A DNA stretch of 64,000 bases from Prochlorococcus sp. MIT 1341 (GCF_034092415.1 NZ_CP139304.1:558001-622000), one strand, 5' to 3'. Numbered from the stretch's first letter, positions 1-7,967 are shown. Numbers and translations are program-made. Notes: a model not told the origin generated them from the letters alone.

Positions 1-313
1 CGGGTTTTGGGCAACTTGCATATGATTTTTTAATAACAACAGAGTTATTTGTGTAAAGTAAAATATTTTCACTTATTTTTCTTGGAACCATTTTATTAGT
101 AAATGTTGCTCCTGAAAGAAAGTCCAAGGTTCTTTGGACTAGATCCGGAGACATCAATGTGAGATTCAATATTAGAGTTTTACCTTCCAGGATTGCATCA
201 CCAATTCGTGGGATCTCATCAAAACTTGTCGGTTCCATAAGGCTGATCTGAGGAATTGATGGAGAAGTCTGATGAAACTTCTTTTGGATTGTTCTAATCA
301 AGGGATTAGTCAT
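1..313 (-). CDS. SepF-like cell-division protein (DUF552), C-terminus cut by window edge
   Basis: Too close to the edge for a full reading frame, but the minus strand is open from the ATG at 313 to the end of the window (104 residues visible). Residues about 25-75 read SFDEIPRIGDAILEGKTLILNL, then a stretch ending LVQRTLDFLSGATF. This is the SepF core pattern (variable start, I(V/L)NL strand, QR.xDFLSGA helix). SepF binds FtsZ and membrane in cyanobacteria and Gram-positives. The visible N-terminus is short and lacks the long acidic linker of ordinary cyanobacterial SepF, so this is probably an accessory paralogue. A copy of the five-fold regulatory motif lies 27-53 bases upstream of its ATG. 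Confidence 0.7.
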   Translation of the reverse strand, partial: MTNPLIRTIQKKFHQTSPSIPQISLMEPTSFDEIPRIGDAILEGKTLILNLTLMSPDLVQRTLDFLSGATFTNKMVPRKISENILLYTNNSVVIKKSYASCPKP

Positions 314-339
314 TTTGTTGAGGTTGGCTTATCTGCTTA

Positions 340-366
340 TAGTTCTGAGGGCCTGAAAGTGATTCC
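340..366 (-). promoter_or_regulatory. Bipartite motif copy a (GGAATCA-N13-AGAACTA)
   Basis: Minus-strand reading gives GGAATCA, 13 bases, then AGAACTA. It lies between the stop of the long TPR gene and the start of the SepF-like gene. It is one of five copies with identical spacing in the first 5.7 kb. Confidence 0.6.
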
Positions 367-391
367 CAAAATCAAGCCCTCTGTTTCTATA

Positions 392-2293
392 TTATTTTTT
401 ATAGAGTTTGATTGATTGACAAATAGCATCTGACCTTTTCTGATAGCAAGAGCGCTTTTTGTAATACCCCATAGGATTTTCTTTAATCGACATTGAGTAA
501 TTATCTATAGCATCATCATATTTGCCGAGCTTAAATAGGCAATCGCCCATCTTTTCATAAATTTCAAATAAGTTGAGGTACTTACTTGAGATATCACTAT
601 ACGCAGTAATAGCTTGATCATATTTCCCTTTGTCAAAAAGGATATCTCCTTTTCTCTCTAGAATAGAGTCCTTAGCTCTAGGATTAAGCTTTATAGCCTT
701 ATTACAAATAATAAGCGCATTATTATTTTGGTCAAACTGACATAAAATATCTATTATTTTCATAATATTCTCAAACTCAGAATTTAGCTTAAGTGATGTT
801 TTTAATTCTTTAAGGGATTTATCTATTATTTGCAAATTTAAATATGAAGCTCCTTTCTTTAGATATTTTTCAGACAAGAATATATTGTAATATGACCAAT
901 TAGGTTTCTTCATCTCCAGACCCTTTGAATAGTATTTAACAGCCTTCTTGAACTCACCTAAACAAAAATAATTATCAGCTTTAAGTAGATAGCTGCTTTT
1001 AAGCATTCTATTACTTTTAATATTTTTAATCAACTTATTTATAAATTGTATGGACTGACTATATCTCTTTAATTCAAATAATAATCCAGCTCTAGCCCAT
1101 AAAGCTGATGTATTATTAGGTTTAAAACTCATATATTTTGATAATAATTCAATTGCTAATTCTAATTCATTTTTCTCCCACAATAGTCTGCAAGCTACCC
1201 TGTAGCCAACAAGTTTCTTTGGAAAGATTTTCATTAACTTACAACATACATAAAGTCTAACTTCTTCAGGCTGAAAATAGTCAACATCAGGAATAACCTC
1301 AAAAGAGGAATCCGTATCTTCCAAGTCAATTGAGTCCATAAAATCAGAAATAGAACCTTCATAATCTCCAAGTTTATATTTGCAAATTCCTCGCCAATAG
1401 AAATTCATATCGTCTTCAGAATCCATTTCTATTGCTTTTGTATAAGCATCAATTGCTCCTTTGAAATCTTCATGTTCATCAAGTATATTACCTAAGTATG
1501 AATACGTAGACCCATATTTGACTCCTATAGACATTGCCTTGTTAACATCCTCTTTAACAAGATCTTTATTTTTAAGACTTACATGAATGCTTGCTCTATT
1601 TATATAGCAAAAATGTTTGTCAGGATTAATATCAACTGCTTTATTGGCATCTGTTAAGGCGCCTGGGTAATCATTTAGGCTAATCAGTAAGCGACTTCTA
1701 AATAGATATAAATAAACAGCTCTGTAATCCAATGCAAATTCAATTGCTTTGGTTACATAGTAATAGGCTCTAAGATTATCCCCAGTATGGGATGTACAGA
1801 TACCTCTAAGGAAATAATCATAATAATAAATTGATCCCATATCAATCACTTCATCAAAAGCCTTTATAGCTCCTTCATAATCATCTAATATATATTTAAA
1901 ATATCCAATATAACGGTAAAATGTTGCCCAATCATGATGAATTTCAATAGCTTTATTATAATCATTTAGACTCTGTATAAAATCCTCTTTAGCGTATCGA
2001 CAAACACCTCGCATGCATAATGATCCATAATTTTTAGGATTTAACTCTAATAACTTTGTACAAGCAAGTATTGTCCCATCGTAATCCTTCTCAGATAACT
2101 TCGAATACGCTAATGAAACAATAGTCTCCTGATCATTTTTGTTGATATTTAAAGCACGTAGGTAAAATTCTCCTGCCTTTCTATAATTTCTATGCTTATA
2201 ACTAACATCAGCAATCTTTTGATATAATTGCCAATAATCATTGTCATTCATAACTTTATGATTCCCAGAATTAATAGGGAAAGTTGTCTTCAC
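392..2293 (-). CDS. Long tetratricopeptide-repeat protein (633 aa)
   Basis: Almost the whole protein is TPR helices. Typical units are KAGEFYLRALNINKND, SLNDYNKAIEIHHDW, GAIDAYTKAIEMDSED, QAITAYSDISSKYLNL and DAIDNYSMSIKENPMG, about a dozen or more spread from residue 25 to 620. No signal peptide, membrane helix or catalytic domain is visible, so it is probably a cytoplasmic scaffold for protein-protein contacts; the partner is unknown. The first ATG is at 2293, but an in-frame ATG at 2251 (MNDND) would leave room for a leader after the regulatory motif at 2305-2331. It shares the TPR style and upstream motif with the gene at 4506-5630. Confidence 0.85.
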   Translation of the reverse strand: MKTTFPINSGNHKVMNDNDYWQLYQKIADVSYKHRNYRKAGEFYLRALNINKNDQETIVSLAYSKLSEKDYDGTILACTKLLELNPKNYGSLCMRGVCRYAKEDFIQSLNDYNKAIEIHHDWATFYRYIGYFKYILDDYEGAIKAFDEVIDMGSIYYYDYFLRGICTSHTGDNLRAYYYVTKAIEFALDYRAVYLYLFRSRLLISLNDYPGALTDANKAVDINPDKHFCYINRASIHVSLKNKDLVKEDVNKAMSIGVKYGSTYSYLGNILDEHEDFKGAIDAYTKAIEMDSEDDMNFYWRGICKYKLGDYEGSISDFMDSIDLEDTDSSFEVIPDVDYFQPEEVRLYVCCKLMKIFPKKLVGYRVACRLLWEKNELELAIELLSKYMSFKPNNTSALWARAGLLFELKRYSQSIQFINKLIKNIKSNRMLKSSYLLKADNYFCLGEFKKAVKYYSKGLEMKKPNWSYYNIFLSEKYLKKGASYLNLQIIDKSLKELKTSLKLNSEFENIMKIIDILCQFDQNNNALIICNKAIKLNPRAKDSILERKGDILFDKGKYDQAITAYSDISSKYLNLFEIYEKMGDCLFKLGKYDDAIDNYSMSIKENPMGYYKKRSCYQKRSDAICQSIKLYKK

Positions 2294-2304
2294 TTGTTAT
2301 TACT

Positions 2305-2331
2305 TAGTTCTGTGCTTCTAAAAGTGATTCC
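2305..2331 (-). promoter_or_regulatory. Bipartite motif copy b
   Basis: GGAATCA-N13-AGAACTA on the minus strand, 12 bases upstream of the first ATG of the long TPR gene. Its flanks also match copy c closely (CATTGGAATCAC on one side, AGAACTAAGTA on the other). Confidence 0.65.
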
Positions 2332-2352
2332 AATGAAATTTTTTTTCCAAAA

Positions 2353-2598
2353 CTAGTGCGCACCTCGAATGCCACTCCAGTCATAGCAAAGAATATCAAT
2401 CCGTAAATCATCTAAACCTGAGATTGAAGCCAGCTTCTCTCTTGCTTTTGTATCGAGCTTTCCACCCATACGACTTCCCTTCAAAGCACACTGATATTTG
2501 ATCTCTGCATTACGAGAAATAGGAGCTAATTCAATAGTTATCGCCATGACTCCAAGAGCGATGACTCCAACAAGTGCTCTGAACCATGAATCACGCAT
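2353..2598 (-). CDS. Small membrane-anchored or secreted hypothetical protein (81 aa)
   Basis: Not recognised. Residues about 7-25 form a hydrophobic segment (ALVGVIALGVMAITIELA) that could be a signal anchor. The rest is soluble, with two cysteines (residues about 37 and 71) and a tail rich in aspartate and glycine. A copy of the bipartite motif lies about 80-105 bases upstream. It stands in its own transcription unit between the TPR gene and the DnaB-like gene, on the same strand. Confidence 0.6.
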   Translation of the reverse strand: MRDSWFRALVGVIALGVMAITIELAPISRNAEIKYQCALKGSRMGGKLDTKAREKLASISGLDDLRIDILCYDWSGIRGAH

Positions 2599-2676
2599 TT
2601 ATATTCTGTCTTTGTAATTTCCAAATCAGTACCTTCACAGAAGGATTGGGATAAGTTGACTTAGTTTGTCAATACT

Positions 2677-2703
2677 TAGTTCTATGCTTTTCAAGGTGAT
2701 TCC
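2677..2703 (-). promoter_or_regulatory. Bipartite motif copy c
   Basis: GGAATCA-N13-AGAACTA on the minus strand, between the stop of the DnaB-like gene and the start of the 81-residue protein. Confidence 0.6.
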
Positions 2704-2732
2704 AATGGAAGGCTTTAACACTATTAGGCGTA

Positions 2733-3671
2733 CTACGCGGCTAAGTTTCTAAATCGTGTGTACTGAGGTTCAAATAGGAGTTTTACAGTTCCGACGGGAC
2801 CATTGCGATGCTTGCAAATGATTAATTCTGTAATCCCTTTTTCATCTGATTCAGGGTTGTAGTACTCATCTCGATAAAGCATGACCACTATGTCCGCATG
2901 ACTCTCTAGTGCTGCGGTTTCTCTCAGATCACTGAGCATGGGGCGCTTGTTTTCTCGATATTCAGCGTGTCGATTGAGCTGAGACATCAGAACCACTGGC
3001 GCATCAAGGATTTTGGCCATCTCTTTGAGATCCAAGATGATTTTCGACAGTTCTTCATCTCTTGATTCGTTATTCGGCCCATCCATTAATTGGACAAAGT
3101 CGATTACCACCAACCCAAGTTCACCATTACCCCATTTTTCCTTGATCTCTTGGCTTTTAGCCAACATCTCGTTGACTGTTATCGAGCCTTTATCGCAGAT
3201 GAACAGGGGTAGGTCTCCAAGAGATTCAATGCCTTTTCCAAGGATTGGCCATTCATCTTGTTCTAGCCGTCCTGTTCTCAGGCGTCCTGTTTCAATACCG
3301 ACTTCCATTGAAAGAAAGCGATAGGTCATTTGCTCTTTGCTCATTTCCAAGCTGAAAAAGCAAACAGGCAGCTCATGTAATTGAGCCACATTTTTAGCAA
3401 TGTTTGTCACCAATGAGGTTTTGCCCATTGCAGGTCTGCCAGCAACGACAACTAAAGAACCTCTTTGCAGACCTTGCGTCATGGCATCGAAGTCGTAGAA
3501 ATTCACTGGAATTCCTGCAACAGAGGTACCAAGCGAACGACCTTCGATCTCGTTAAAGGTTGTGGTCAGGATGCTTTCGAGAGCAGTCAGTTCGTCTGAA
3601 TGCTTGAGTTGTTCAGTTCCTTTGAGCTCGAGTGACTTCTTTTTTTTCTTGGCCTTTGCCTTTTTCACCAT
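2733..3671 (-). CDS. DnaB-type replicative helicase core without the N-terminal domain (312 aa)
   Basis: Contains the RecA-like C-terminal ATPase of DnaB: Walker A GRPAMGKTS (residues 78-86), SLEMSKEQM, Walker B-like LVVIDFVQLM (about 187-196), MSQLNR, a DLRETAALESHADIVVMLYR motif and a KHRNGPVG arginine-finger region. Normal DnaB is about 450-470 residues with an N-terminal helical domain needed for primase contact and hexamer collar. Here that domain is absent and replaced by a lysine-rich leader (MVKKAKAKKKKKS). It cannot be the housekeeping DnaB and resembles stand-alone DnaB-C proteins of phages or mobile elements. It is the last gene of an apparent operon with the ribbon-helix-helix and poly-glutamate proteins. 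Reaction (inferred): ATP-driven DNA unwinding or remodelling. Confidence 0.85.
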   Translation of the reverse strand: MVKKAKAKKKKKSLELKGTEQLKHSDELTALESILTTTFNEIEGRSLGTSVAGIPVNFYDFDAMTQGLQRGSLVVVAGRPAMGKTSLVTNIAKNVAQLHELPVCFFSLEMSKEQMTYRFLSMEVGIETGRLRTGRLEQDEWPILGKGIESLGDLPLFICDKGSITVNEMLAKSQEIKEKWGNGELGLVVIDFVQLMDGPNNESRDEELSKIILDLKEMAKILDAPVVLMSQLNRHAEYRENKRPMLSDLRETAALESHADIVVMLYRDEYYNPESDEKGITELIICKHRNGPVGTVKLLFEPQYTRFRNLAA

Positions 3672-3755
3672 TGATTTTTTTTGGATAGCTCATCATCTAA
3701 ACCAGAAAATTTTGAGCTCGCCAGAGGTAGAAAATACTGAGGCCTAGTTTCCTCG

Positions 3756-3953
3756 TTAACTCTCTAGATTGTCTTTATTATCCTGCAGAATCTCCTCGAG
3801 AAGGCGTGCTACTACTGAGCCTCTGGACTGTAGACCCCATTCGCTTTTCAATCTTTCTAGTTTAGGAATTAGTGATTTGGGAAGGTCCATGGAGACTCTG
3901 ATGCTGTCCTTTTTGGATGCACTTTGAAATGAGTTCGACATTTTTTCATTCAT
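3756..3953 (-). CDS. Ribbon-helix-helix DNA-binding protein (65 aa)
   Basis: Residues 17-60 read DSIRVSMDLPKSLIPKLERLKSEWG, then SRGSVVARLLEEIL: one strand followed by two helices, the Arc/CopG/MetJ arrangement. Such proteins bind DNA as dimers and often autoregulate. It follows the poly-glutamate gene by 4 bases and precedes the DnaB-like gene by 84 bases, all on the minus strand. This suggests a three-gene unit driven by motif copy d. It is a candidate for the factor that binds the five-copy motif, but that is inference only. An alternative start is Met5. Confidence 0.7.
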   Translation of the reverse strand: MNEKMSNSFQSASKKDSIRVSMDLPKSLIPKLERLKSEWGLQSRGSVVARLLEEILQDNKDNLES

Positions 3954-3957
3954 TGCT

Positions 3958-4164
3958 TTAGCTATTCACATTAGAGAAACCTTCTTCTTCTTCTTCTTCT
4001 TCTTCTTCTTCTTCTTCTTCTAGAGCTTTCAGAATGTTTAATAGTTCAATTGTTTCGTTAACATATTTTAAAACCCTAATAGGTAAATTTTCTGTTGATA
4101 GTTTAAACCTCTTCCCGATCCTTTTCTTTTTACTTTTGTCATCATAAGAATTTGATTTATTCAT
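3958..4164 (-). CDS. Small charged protein with 13-residue poly-glutamate tract (68 aa)
   Basis: Basic N-terminal half (DKSKKKRIGKRFK), a short amphipathic segment (LPIRVLKYVNETIELLNILKAL), then 13 consecutive glutamates encoded only by GAA codons, and a short tail. Its stop is 4 bases upstream of the ribbon-helix-helix gene. The charge split resembles small adaptor or antitoxin-like proteins, but no family is recognised. The repeat tract is prone to slippage, so length variation between cells is likely. Confidence 0.55.
   Translation of the reverse strand: MNKSNSYDDKSKKKRIGKRFKLSTENLPIRVLKYVNETIELLNILKALEEEEEEEEEEEEEGFSNVNS
3982..4020 (-). repeat. (GAA)13 trinucleotide microsatellite
   Basis: Thirteen perfect tandem GAA codons on the minus strand (TTC on the plus strand) inside the 68-residue protein. 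Because the unit is three bases, slippage changes tract length without frameshift. Confidence 0.95.
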
Positions 4165-4224
4165 AATTTAAGGTGCTACTAACGAATAGATAAGGATGGG
4201 AAAGTGAAGCCAAGCTCTTTTATC

Positions 4225-4251
4225 TAGTTCCTTCTCTATCCAACTGATTCC
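4225..4251 (-). promoter_or_regulatory. Bipartite motif copy d
   Basis: GGAATCA-N13-GGAACTA on the minus strand, 61-87 bases upstream of the poly-glutamate gene, the first gene of the helicase operon. One base differs from the other copies in the second half-site. Confidence 0.6.
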
Positions 4252-4349
4252 AAAGATTCAGATTATTGTTCGAGTGTTGTTTTGACTTTGCTGGAAAAAT
4301 TTATTTGGCTTAAATTTCTTGATATGAAACTAATTAATTATCAGCCTAG

Positions 4350-4384
4350 AAAAAGCGCCCTTTTAGGAGTGCTATAGGGCTCTT
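4350..4384 (-). terminator. Rho-independent terminator of the second TPR gene
   Basis: On the minus strand AGAGCCCT pairs with AGGGCGCT (one internal mismatch) and is followed by five T residues. It lies about 120 bases past the stop of the TPR gene at 4506-5630. Confidence 0.55.
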
Positions 4385-4505
4385 GCTTTGTTTAAGAATT
4401 GAGATCCTTAAATCGAATATCCCGTTGATCTAAAAGAAACAACTTAATTATATATAAGATGTAAATTCAACAATTGGGAACAAGTCCTGGTCATCCCTAT
4501 AACTC

Positions 4506-5630
4506 TTAGTAACCAATATAATCCAGCAATGAGATTGCTCTGAGCGTTTTAATTTTCTTGGTTCCTTTGCCGAACTTGACTAATTGAGTTTCACACAATT
4601 GATTCAACTCATCATTCCATCTGAGATTATGTAGAGTCAAAAGCTTGTCGGCAATTTGTTTATTTATTTTCCCATCACTGTCTGCATAGGATAAAACAAT
4701 TAGGCAGAAATCATAGCGATTATAATCCTTTTTAGATACAAATCTTTCTAGATATTTTAGCTTTCTCTCTTCATCTCTAATTAGAGAATTAACTTCTACA
4801 TGCTTTTTAAGCTTAATCTTTTCCACCTGTTCATAATCATATTCATTCTCAAACCAGTTTTTGTATTCATCTGTATTTTCATGAAGTAATAATTTTTCAG
4901 ACGTATTTAATTCTGATAATGCATCATGAGTTGTAAGATCTTTGAGCCTATCTCTAGAAAAAAAGTAGGCTGCACTAGCTTCTCCTAACTCCATAGCATA
5001 AGCCCAGTCTAAGTATGCATTTGCTTTGTCTTCTATTCTCCTATATGCAAATCCTCTTCCCATATATCCTGAAACATATGTTTGATCTGTTTCCTTTAGA
5101 GTAGTATTATTATTAATGAAATTTGTATAGCTTATAATTGCATTTTGGTTGTCTCTACTATCAATTAGTGTATCAGCTAGATTCAAGTAACTGATTGTTC
5201 TCTCTGGAGCCATATTTATGGATTTTCGGAAGTCATCTTGCGCCTTTTTAAATTCTTCTAGTGCCCCAAAAGAACATCCTCTATTGTTATAATAAAGAGC
5301 AATATCTGGAGAAATATCAATAGCTTTGTCATAATTTTCAATTGCCTTTTGATGGTTATTTAACAATTGATAGCAAAACCCTAGATTGAAATAACTTGCA
5401 TGATCTGTATTATCCAATGTGATATTTTCTTCTAATTTCTTTATTGTCTCATCTAACAATTCATTGCCTATGATTCCTCTCTCTATTCCATTTATTTGCT
5501 TTATAGATTGTATTGCATCATATAAATACTTGACCGATTCCTTGAATAATCTGTTTTTATTAAATGAAAAGCAAATGACGTTATTGTAAGTGATTTTTAT
5601 TTCGCATGATGATTTTTTAAGCTTGGACAT
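4506..5630 (-). CDS. Tetratricopeptide-repeat protein (374 aa)
   Basis: Residues about 70-220 are TPR units (HASYFNLGFCYQLLNNHQKAIENYDKAIDI, ALYYNNRGCSFGALEEFKKAQDDFRKSINM, TISYLNLADTLIDSRDNQNAIISYTNFI). The last 140 residues are a charged, mostly helical region of unknown type (LIRDEERKLKYLERFVSKKDYNRYDF), possibly an effector or binding domain. No signal peptide. It resembles the 633-residue TPR protein in style and has the same motif upstream, but has a distinct C-terminus. Confidence 0.85.
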   Translation of the reverse strand: MSKLKKSSCEIKITYNNVICFSFNKNRLFKESVKYLYDAIQSIKQINGIERGIIGNELLDETIKKLEENITLDNTDHASYFNLGFCYQLLNNHQKAIENYDKAIDISPDIALYYNNRGCSFGALEEFKKAQDDFRKSINMAPERTISYLNLADTLIDSRDNQNAIISYTNFINNNTTLKETDQTYVSGYMGRGFAYRRIEDKANAYLDWAYAMELGEASAAYFFSRDRLKDLTTHDALSELNTSEKLLLHENTDEYKNWFENEYDYEQVEKIKLKKHVEVNSLIRDEERKLKYLERFVSKKDYNRYDFCLIVLSYADSDGKINKQIADKLLTLHNLRWNDELNQLCETQLVKFGKGTKKIKTLRAISLLDYIGY

Positions 5631-5657
5631 CTCATTGGGTAGTAGTTCAATAATTTC

Positions 5658-5684
5658 TAGTTCTGGAGATGAATATCTGATTCC
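5658..5684 (-). promoter_or_regulatory. Bipartite motif copy e
   Basis: GGAATCA-N13-AGAACTA on the minus strand, 28-54 bases upstream of the ATG of the 374-residue TPR gene and immediately past the stop of the 91-residue gene. Confidence 0.6.
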
Positions 5685-5695
5685 ACCTCTCCTGA

Positions 5696-5971
5696 TTAGG
5701 GGAAGACCTTGCCGGTCAGATCCCTAAATCGAATGCCGCGCTCCATCGATGCTTCCAGCATTGATTCACTGCTCCATTGTGCATACGCAGCGTTATGCAC
5801 TTGAACGGTGTGCCCCATAAATGCAGCCATTTCCGTATCAGAAAGCTTGTAGACCTGATGCCCTCGTTTTATGAAAAAAGCCACCGCTGCAACGGTGGCT
5901 GAGGCAAAAAGTAATGGCCCCAGCTTACCGAGAGAACTCTCGATTGAAATAGTTATTTGGCAACTTCGCAT
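5696..5971 (-). CDS. Hypothetical membrane protein (91 aa)
   Basis: Not recognised. One hydrophobic helix at about residues 15-35 (LGPLLFASATVAAVAFFI) is followed by a soluble C-terminus (QVYKLSDTEMAAFMGHTVQVHNAAYAQWS, then MERGIRFRDLTGKVFP). It is the last minus-strand gene before the plus-strand dienelactone hydrolase and lacks the five-copy motif. The short open frame on the opposite strand here is a shadow. Confidence 0.55.
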   Translation of the reverse strand: MRSCQITISIESSLGKLGPLLFASATVAAVAFFIKRGHQVYKLSDTEMAAFMGHTVQVHNAAYAQWSSESMLEASMERGIRFRDLTGKVFP

Positions 5972-6119
5972 TGCGAGAGCTAAGGCACATCCAGATCACT
6001 ACCTGCCTTGGTGTCAATTCTCCATTCAATCAGGAGGCGGGCGACCGTTATGGGTTTATGGCGTTAAGACTTTTTCTACATAGGGTGTGTAGTGAGTTCA
6101 GTAGTTTGTGTTCTGACTA

Positions 6120-6839
6120 ATGGCAGGAAGATGGGTAGTAATCGATGGTGGTCAAGTTCCCTTGCGCTGCTGGTGGGGCAACCCAAATAAAGGTAATCAA
6201 AATGTTGTATTGATTTTGCCTGAGGTCTTTGGAATTAATAGCTGGGTTCGCTCTGTTGTTGATCGATTAGAGGAGAAAGGTATCGCTTCTTTGGCGATGC
6301 CTCTTTTTGCTCGTACAGCTCCAGAATTGGATCTTGGCTATAGCGAAGGCGATTTGATTGAAGGACGACGACACAAAGAACTCACTACTACTGAGCAGAT
6401 TCTTGCCGATGCTTCTGCAGCAATTGCTTGGTTAAAACAGCAAAATCAACAATCAAAGATCACGGTCGTTGGATTTTGTTTTGGTGGTCATGCTGCACTG
6501 ATTACTTCAACACTCCCAACAGTCAGCTCCACTTTTGACTTTTATGGTGCAGGCGTGAGTATCAGTCGGCCTGGTGGTGGTTCGCCCAGCTTGGAATTAC
6601 TCCCAACTGTTTCAGGAGAATTGACTTGTCTATGTGGCACCTCTGATCCTCTAATTCCCCTATCTGATCGAACCTCAATACAAGAAGCCTTGAGGAAAGA
6701 AGATCCAGAAGGGAGCCGAATGACCTATATCGAAGTTGAGTCTGCCGATCACGGATTTATGTGTGAGCAACGCTCAAGTTTTAATGCCGAGGCTTCTGAA
6801 CTTGGTTGGGGTTTACTTCTAGAGAAGCTGAATGCTTAG
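6120..6839 (+). CDS. Dienelactone hydrolase family protein (239 aa)
   Basis: An alpha/beta hydrolase of the carboxymethylenebutenolidase type. VVLILPEVFGINSWVRSVVDRL is the first strand and loop. GFCFGGHAA carries the nucleophile cysteine in the G-x-C-x-G-G-H elbow. LCGTSDPLIPL holds the acidic residue and SADHGFMCEQRSSF the histidine, so the Cys-Asp-His triad is complete and the length is normal. Family members hydrolyse lactones or small esters in the cytoplasm; the cyanobacterial substrate is unknown. A decayed second copy lies at 19543-20265. Confidence 0.9.
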   Translation: MAGRWVVIDGGQVPLRCWWGNPNKGNQNVVLILPEVFGINSWVRSVVDRLEEKGIASLAMPLFARTAPELDLGYSEGDLIEGRRHKELTTTEQILADASAAIAWLKQQNQQSKITVVGFCFGGHAALITSTLPTVSSTFDFYGAGVSISRPGGGSPSLELLPTVSGELTCLCGTSDPLIPLSDRTSIQEALRKEDPEGSRMTYIEVESADHGFMCEQRSSFNAEASELGWGLLLEKLNA

Positions 6840-6879
6840 TTAGGAGATCAGGCTTAAATGATTCTTACTAGATGCACCA

Positions 6880-7497
6880 ATGGACGAAAGAATCTTTTTT
6901 CCGGCAACTGAACGAAACAGAGGCCCCATAGGAGAGGTCCTTTCGAAAATCCTTCCTTCAAATGGATTTGTTCTAGAAATAGCTAGTGGTAGTGGAGAGC
7001 ATGGAGTGACATTTCAAGAACGCTTTCCCAACATTCATTGGCAAACAAGTGATCCGGATCCCTCCTATAGAAAAAGTATTAGCGCGTGGATTAAGCATCA
7101 AGCATTGATTGCCAAGATGCCCCAACCATTAGATCTGGATGTTCAAAAAAGACCTTGGCCCCTAACTCACGAATTTCGATCGTCTCTTAAAGCCATCGTC
7201 TGTATCAATATGATCCATATATCTCCATGGGGTTGTACACAAGCGTTGTTTGAAGAATCTGGGAACCTCTTAAAGGAGGATCAATGGTTGATGTTATATG
7301 GACCTTTCAAAAGGAATGGTGAACACACTAATGAAAGCAATGCGCGATTTGACCAGTCACTAAAGGTACAAAACCCAACTTGGGGTGTTCGGGATTTAGA
7401 TGTGGTCAGTGAAGTAGGAATAAAGAACGGATTTGAGAACCATGATGTTTTTGAAATGCCTGCCAATAACCTGTCTGTCATTTTTCAGAAGCGATAG
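6880..7497 (+). CDS. DUF938 SAM-dependent methyltransferase (205 aa)
   Basis: Starts RIFFPATERNRGPIGEVL and continues VLEIASGSGEHGVTFQERFP, the SAM-binding motif I of DUF938 proteins. WQTSDPDPSYRKSISAW and INMIHISPW are also family signatures. Length matches the family. The substrate is not known. It follows the dienelactone hydrolase by 40 bases on the same strand, so the two may be co-transcribed. Confidence 0.85.
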   Translation: MDERIFFPATERNRGPIGEVLSKILPSNGFVLEIASGSGEHGVTFQERFPNIHWQTSDPDPSYRKSISAWIKHQALIAKMPQPLDLDVQKRPWPLTHEFRSSLKAIVCINMIHISPWGCTQALFEESGNLLKEDQWLMLYGPFKRNGEHTNESNARFDQSLKVQNPTWGVRDLDVVSEVGIKNGFENHDVFEMPANNLSVIFQKR

Positions 7498-7667
7498 AGA
7501 CAATAGAGCTGGTTATGGGTCCTTCGTAGAGCTTTGTTCAAGAGGGGTATTCGAATCTCAATTTTTAACTAGCGTGCTTTTTTTGATTGAGAATCAGCGA
7601 ACAAAAATCGATCATTTTACCACCAACATCCAAGTCATACCAAGCATTTTTACTATCAACAACAACA

Positions 7668-7967
7668 ATGCTTTGCACTCCAACTGAAGCTGCTTACTAT
7701 CTCAACTACAAGAGTCCAGCAACGTTATATAGGCTCATTAGAGATGGGCTATTGGATGACTACATCGAGTATGTAGAAGGCGTCCTGTATTTGGAGATGG
7801 GAAGTAGAGGTCAGCGACCAACACTGGAAAAACGAGTTAGATCACTCATTAATTTCAAAGGTGAGCATGAAATGTTTATGTTCGACCCAAAAGAAGAGGT
7901 TTCACTGCAAAGAGTTCGAGACAAGTTTGAGCAAACAAGAGCAGCAAAGTTAAGCAGCCATAGTTAA
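7668..7967 (+). CDS. Helix-turn-helix protein, excisionase/MerR-like fold (99 aa)
   Basis: The sequence MLCTPTEAAYYLNYKSPATLYRLIRDGLLDDYI is a winged-helix DNA-reading segment as in excisionases and helix_turn_helix_17 proteins. A basic segment (GSRGQRPTLEKRVRSLI) and a charged tail follow. A longer frame opens at 7587, but the ATG at 7668 begins exactly where homology-like sequence starts. Probably a small transcription factor; target unknown. Confidence 0.65.
   Translation: MLCTPTEAAYYLNYKSPATLYRLIRDGLLDDYIEYVEGVLYLEMGSRGQRPTLEKRVRSLINFKGEHEMFMFDPKEEVSLQRVRDKFEQTRAAKLSSHS

Noticed and set aside
2733-3671. Taking the DnaB-like gene as the housekeeping replicative helicase
   Set aside because: It lacks the N-terminal domain and is about 150 residues short.
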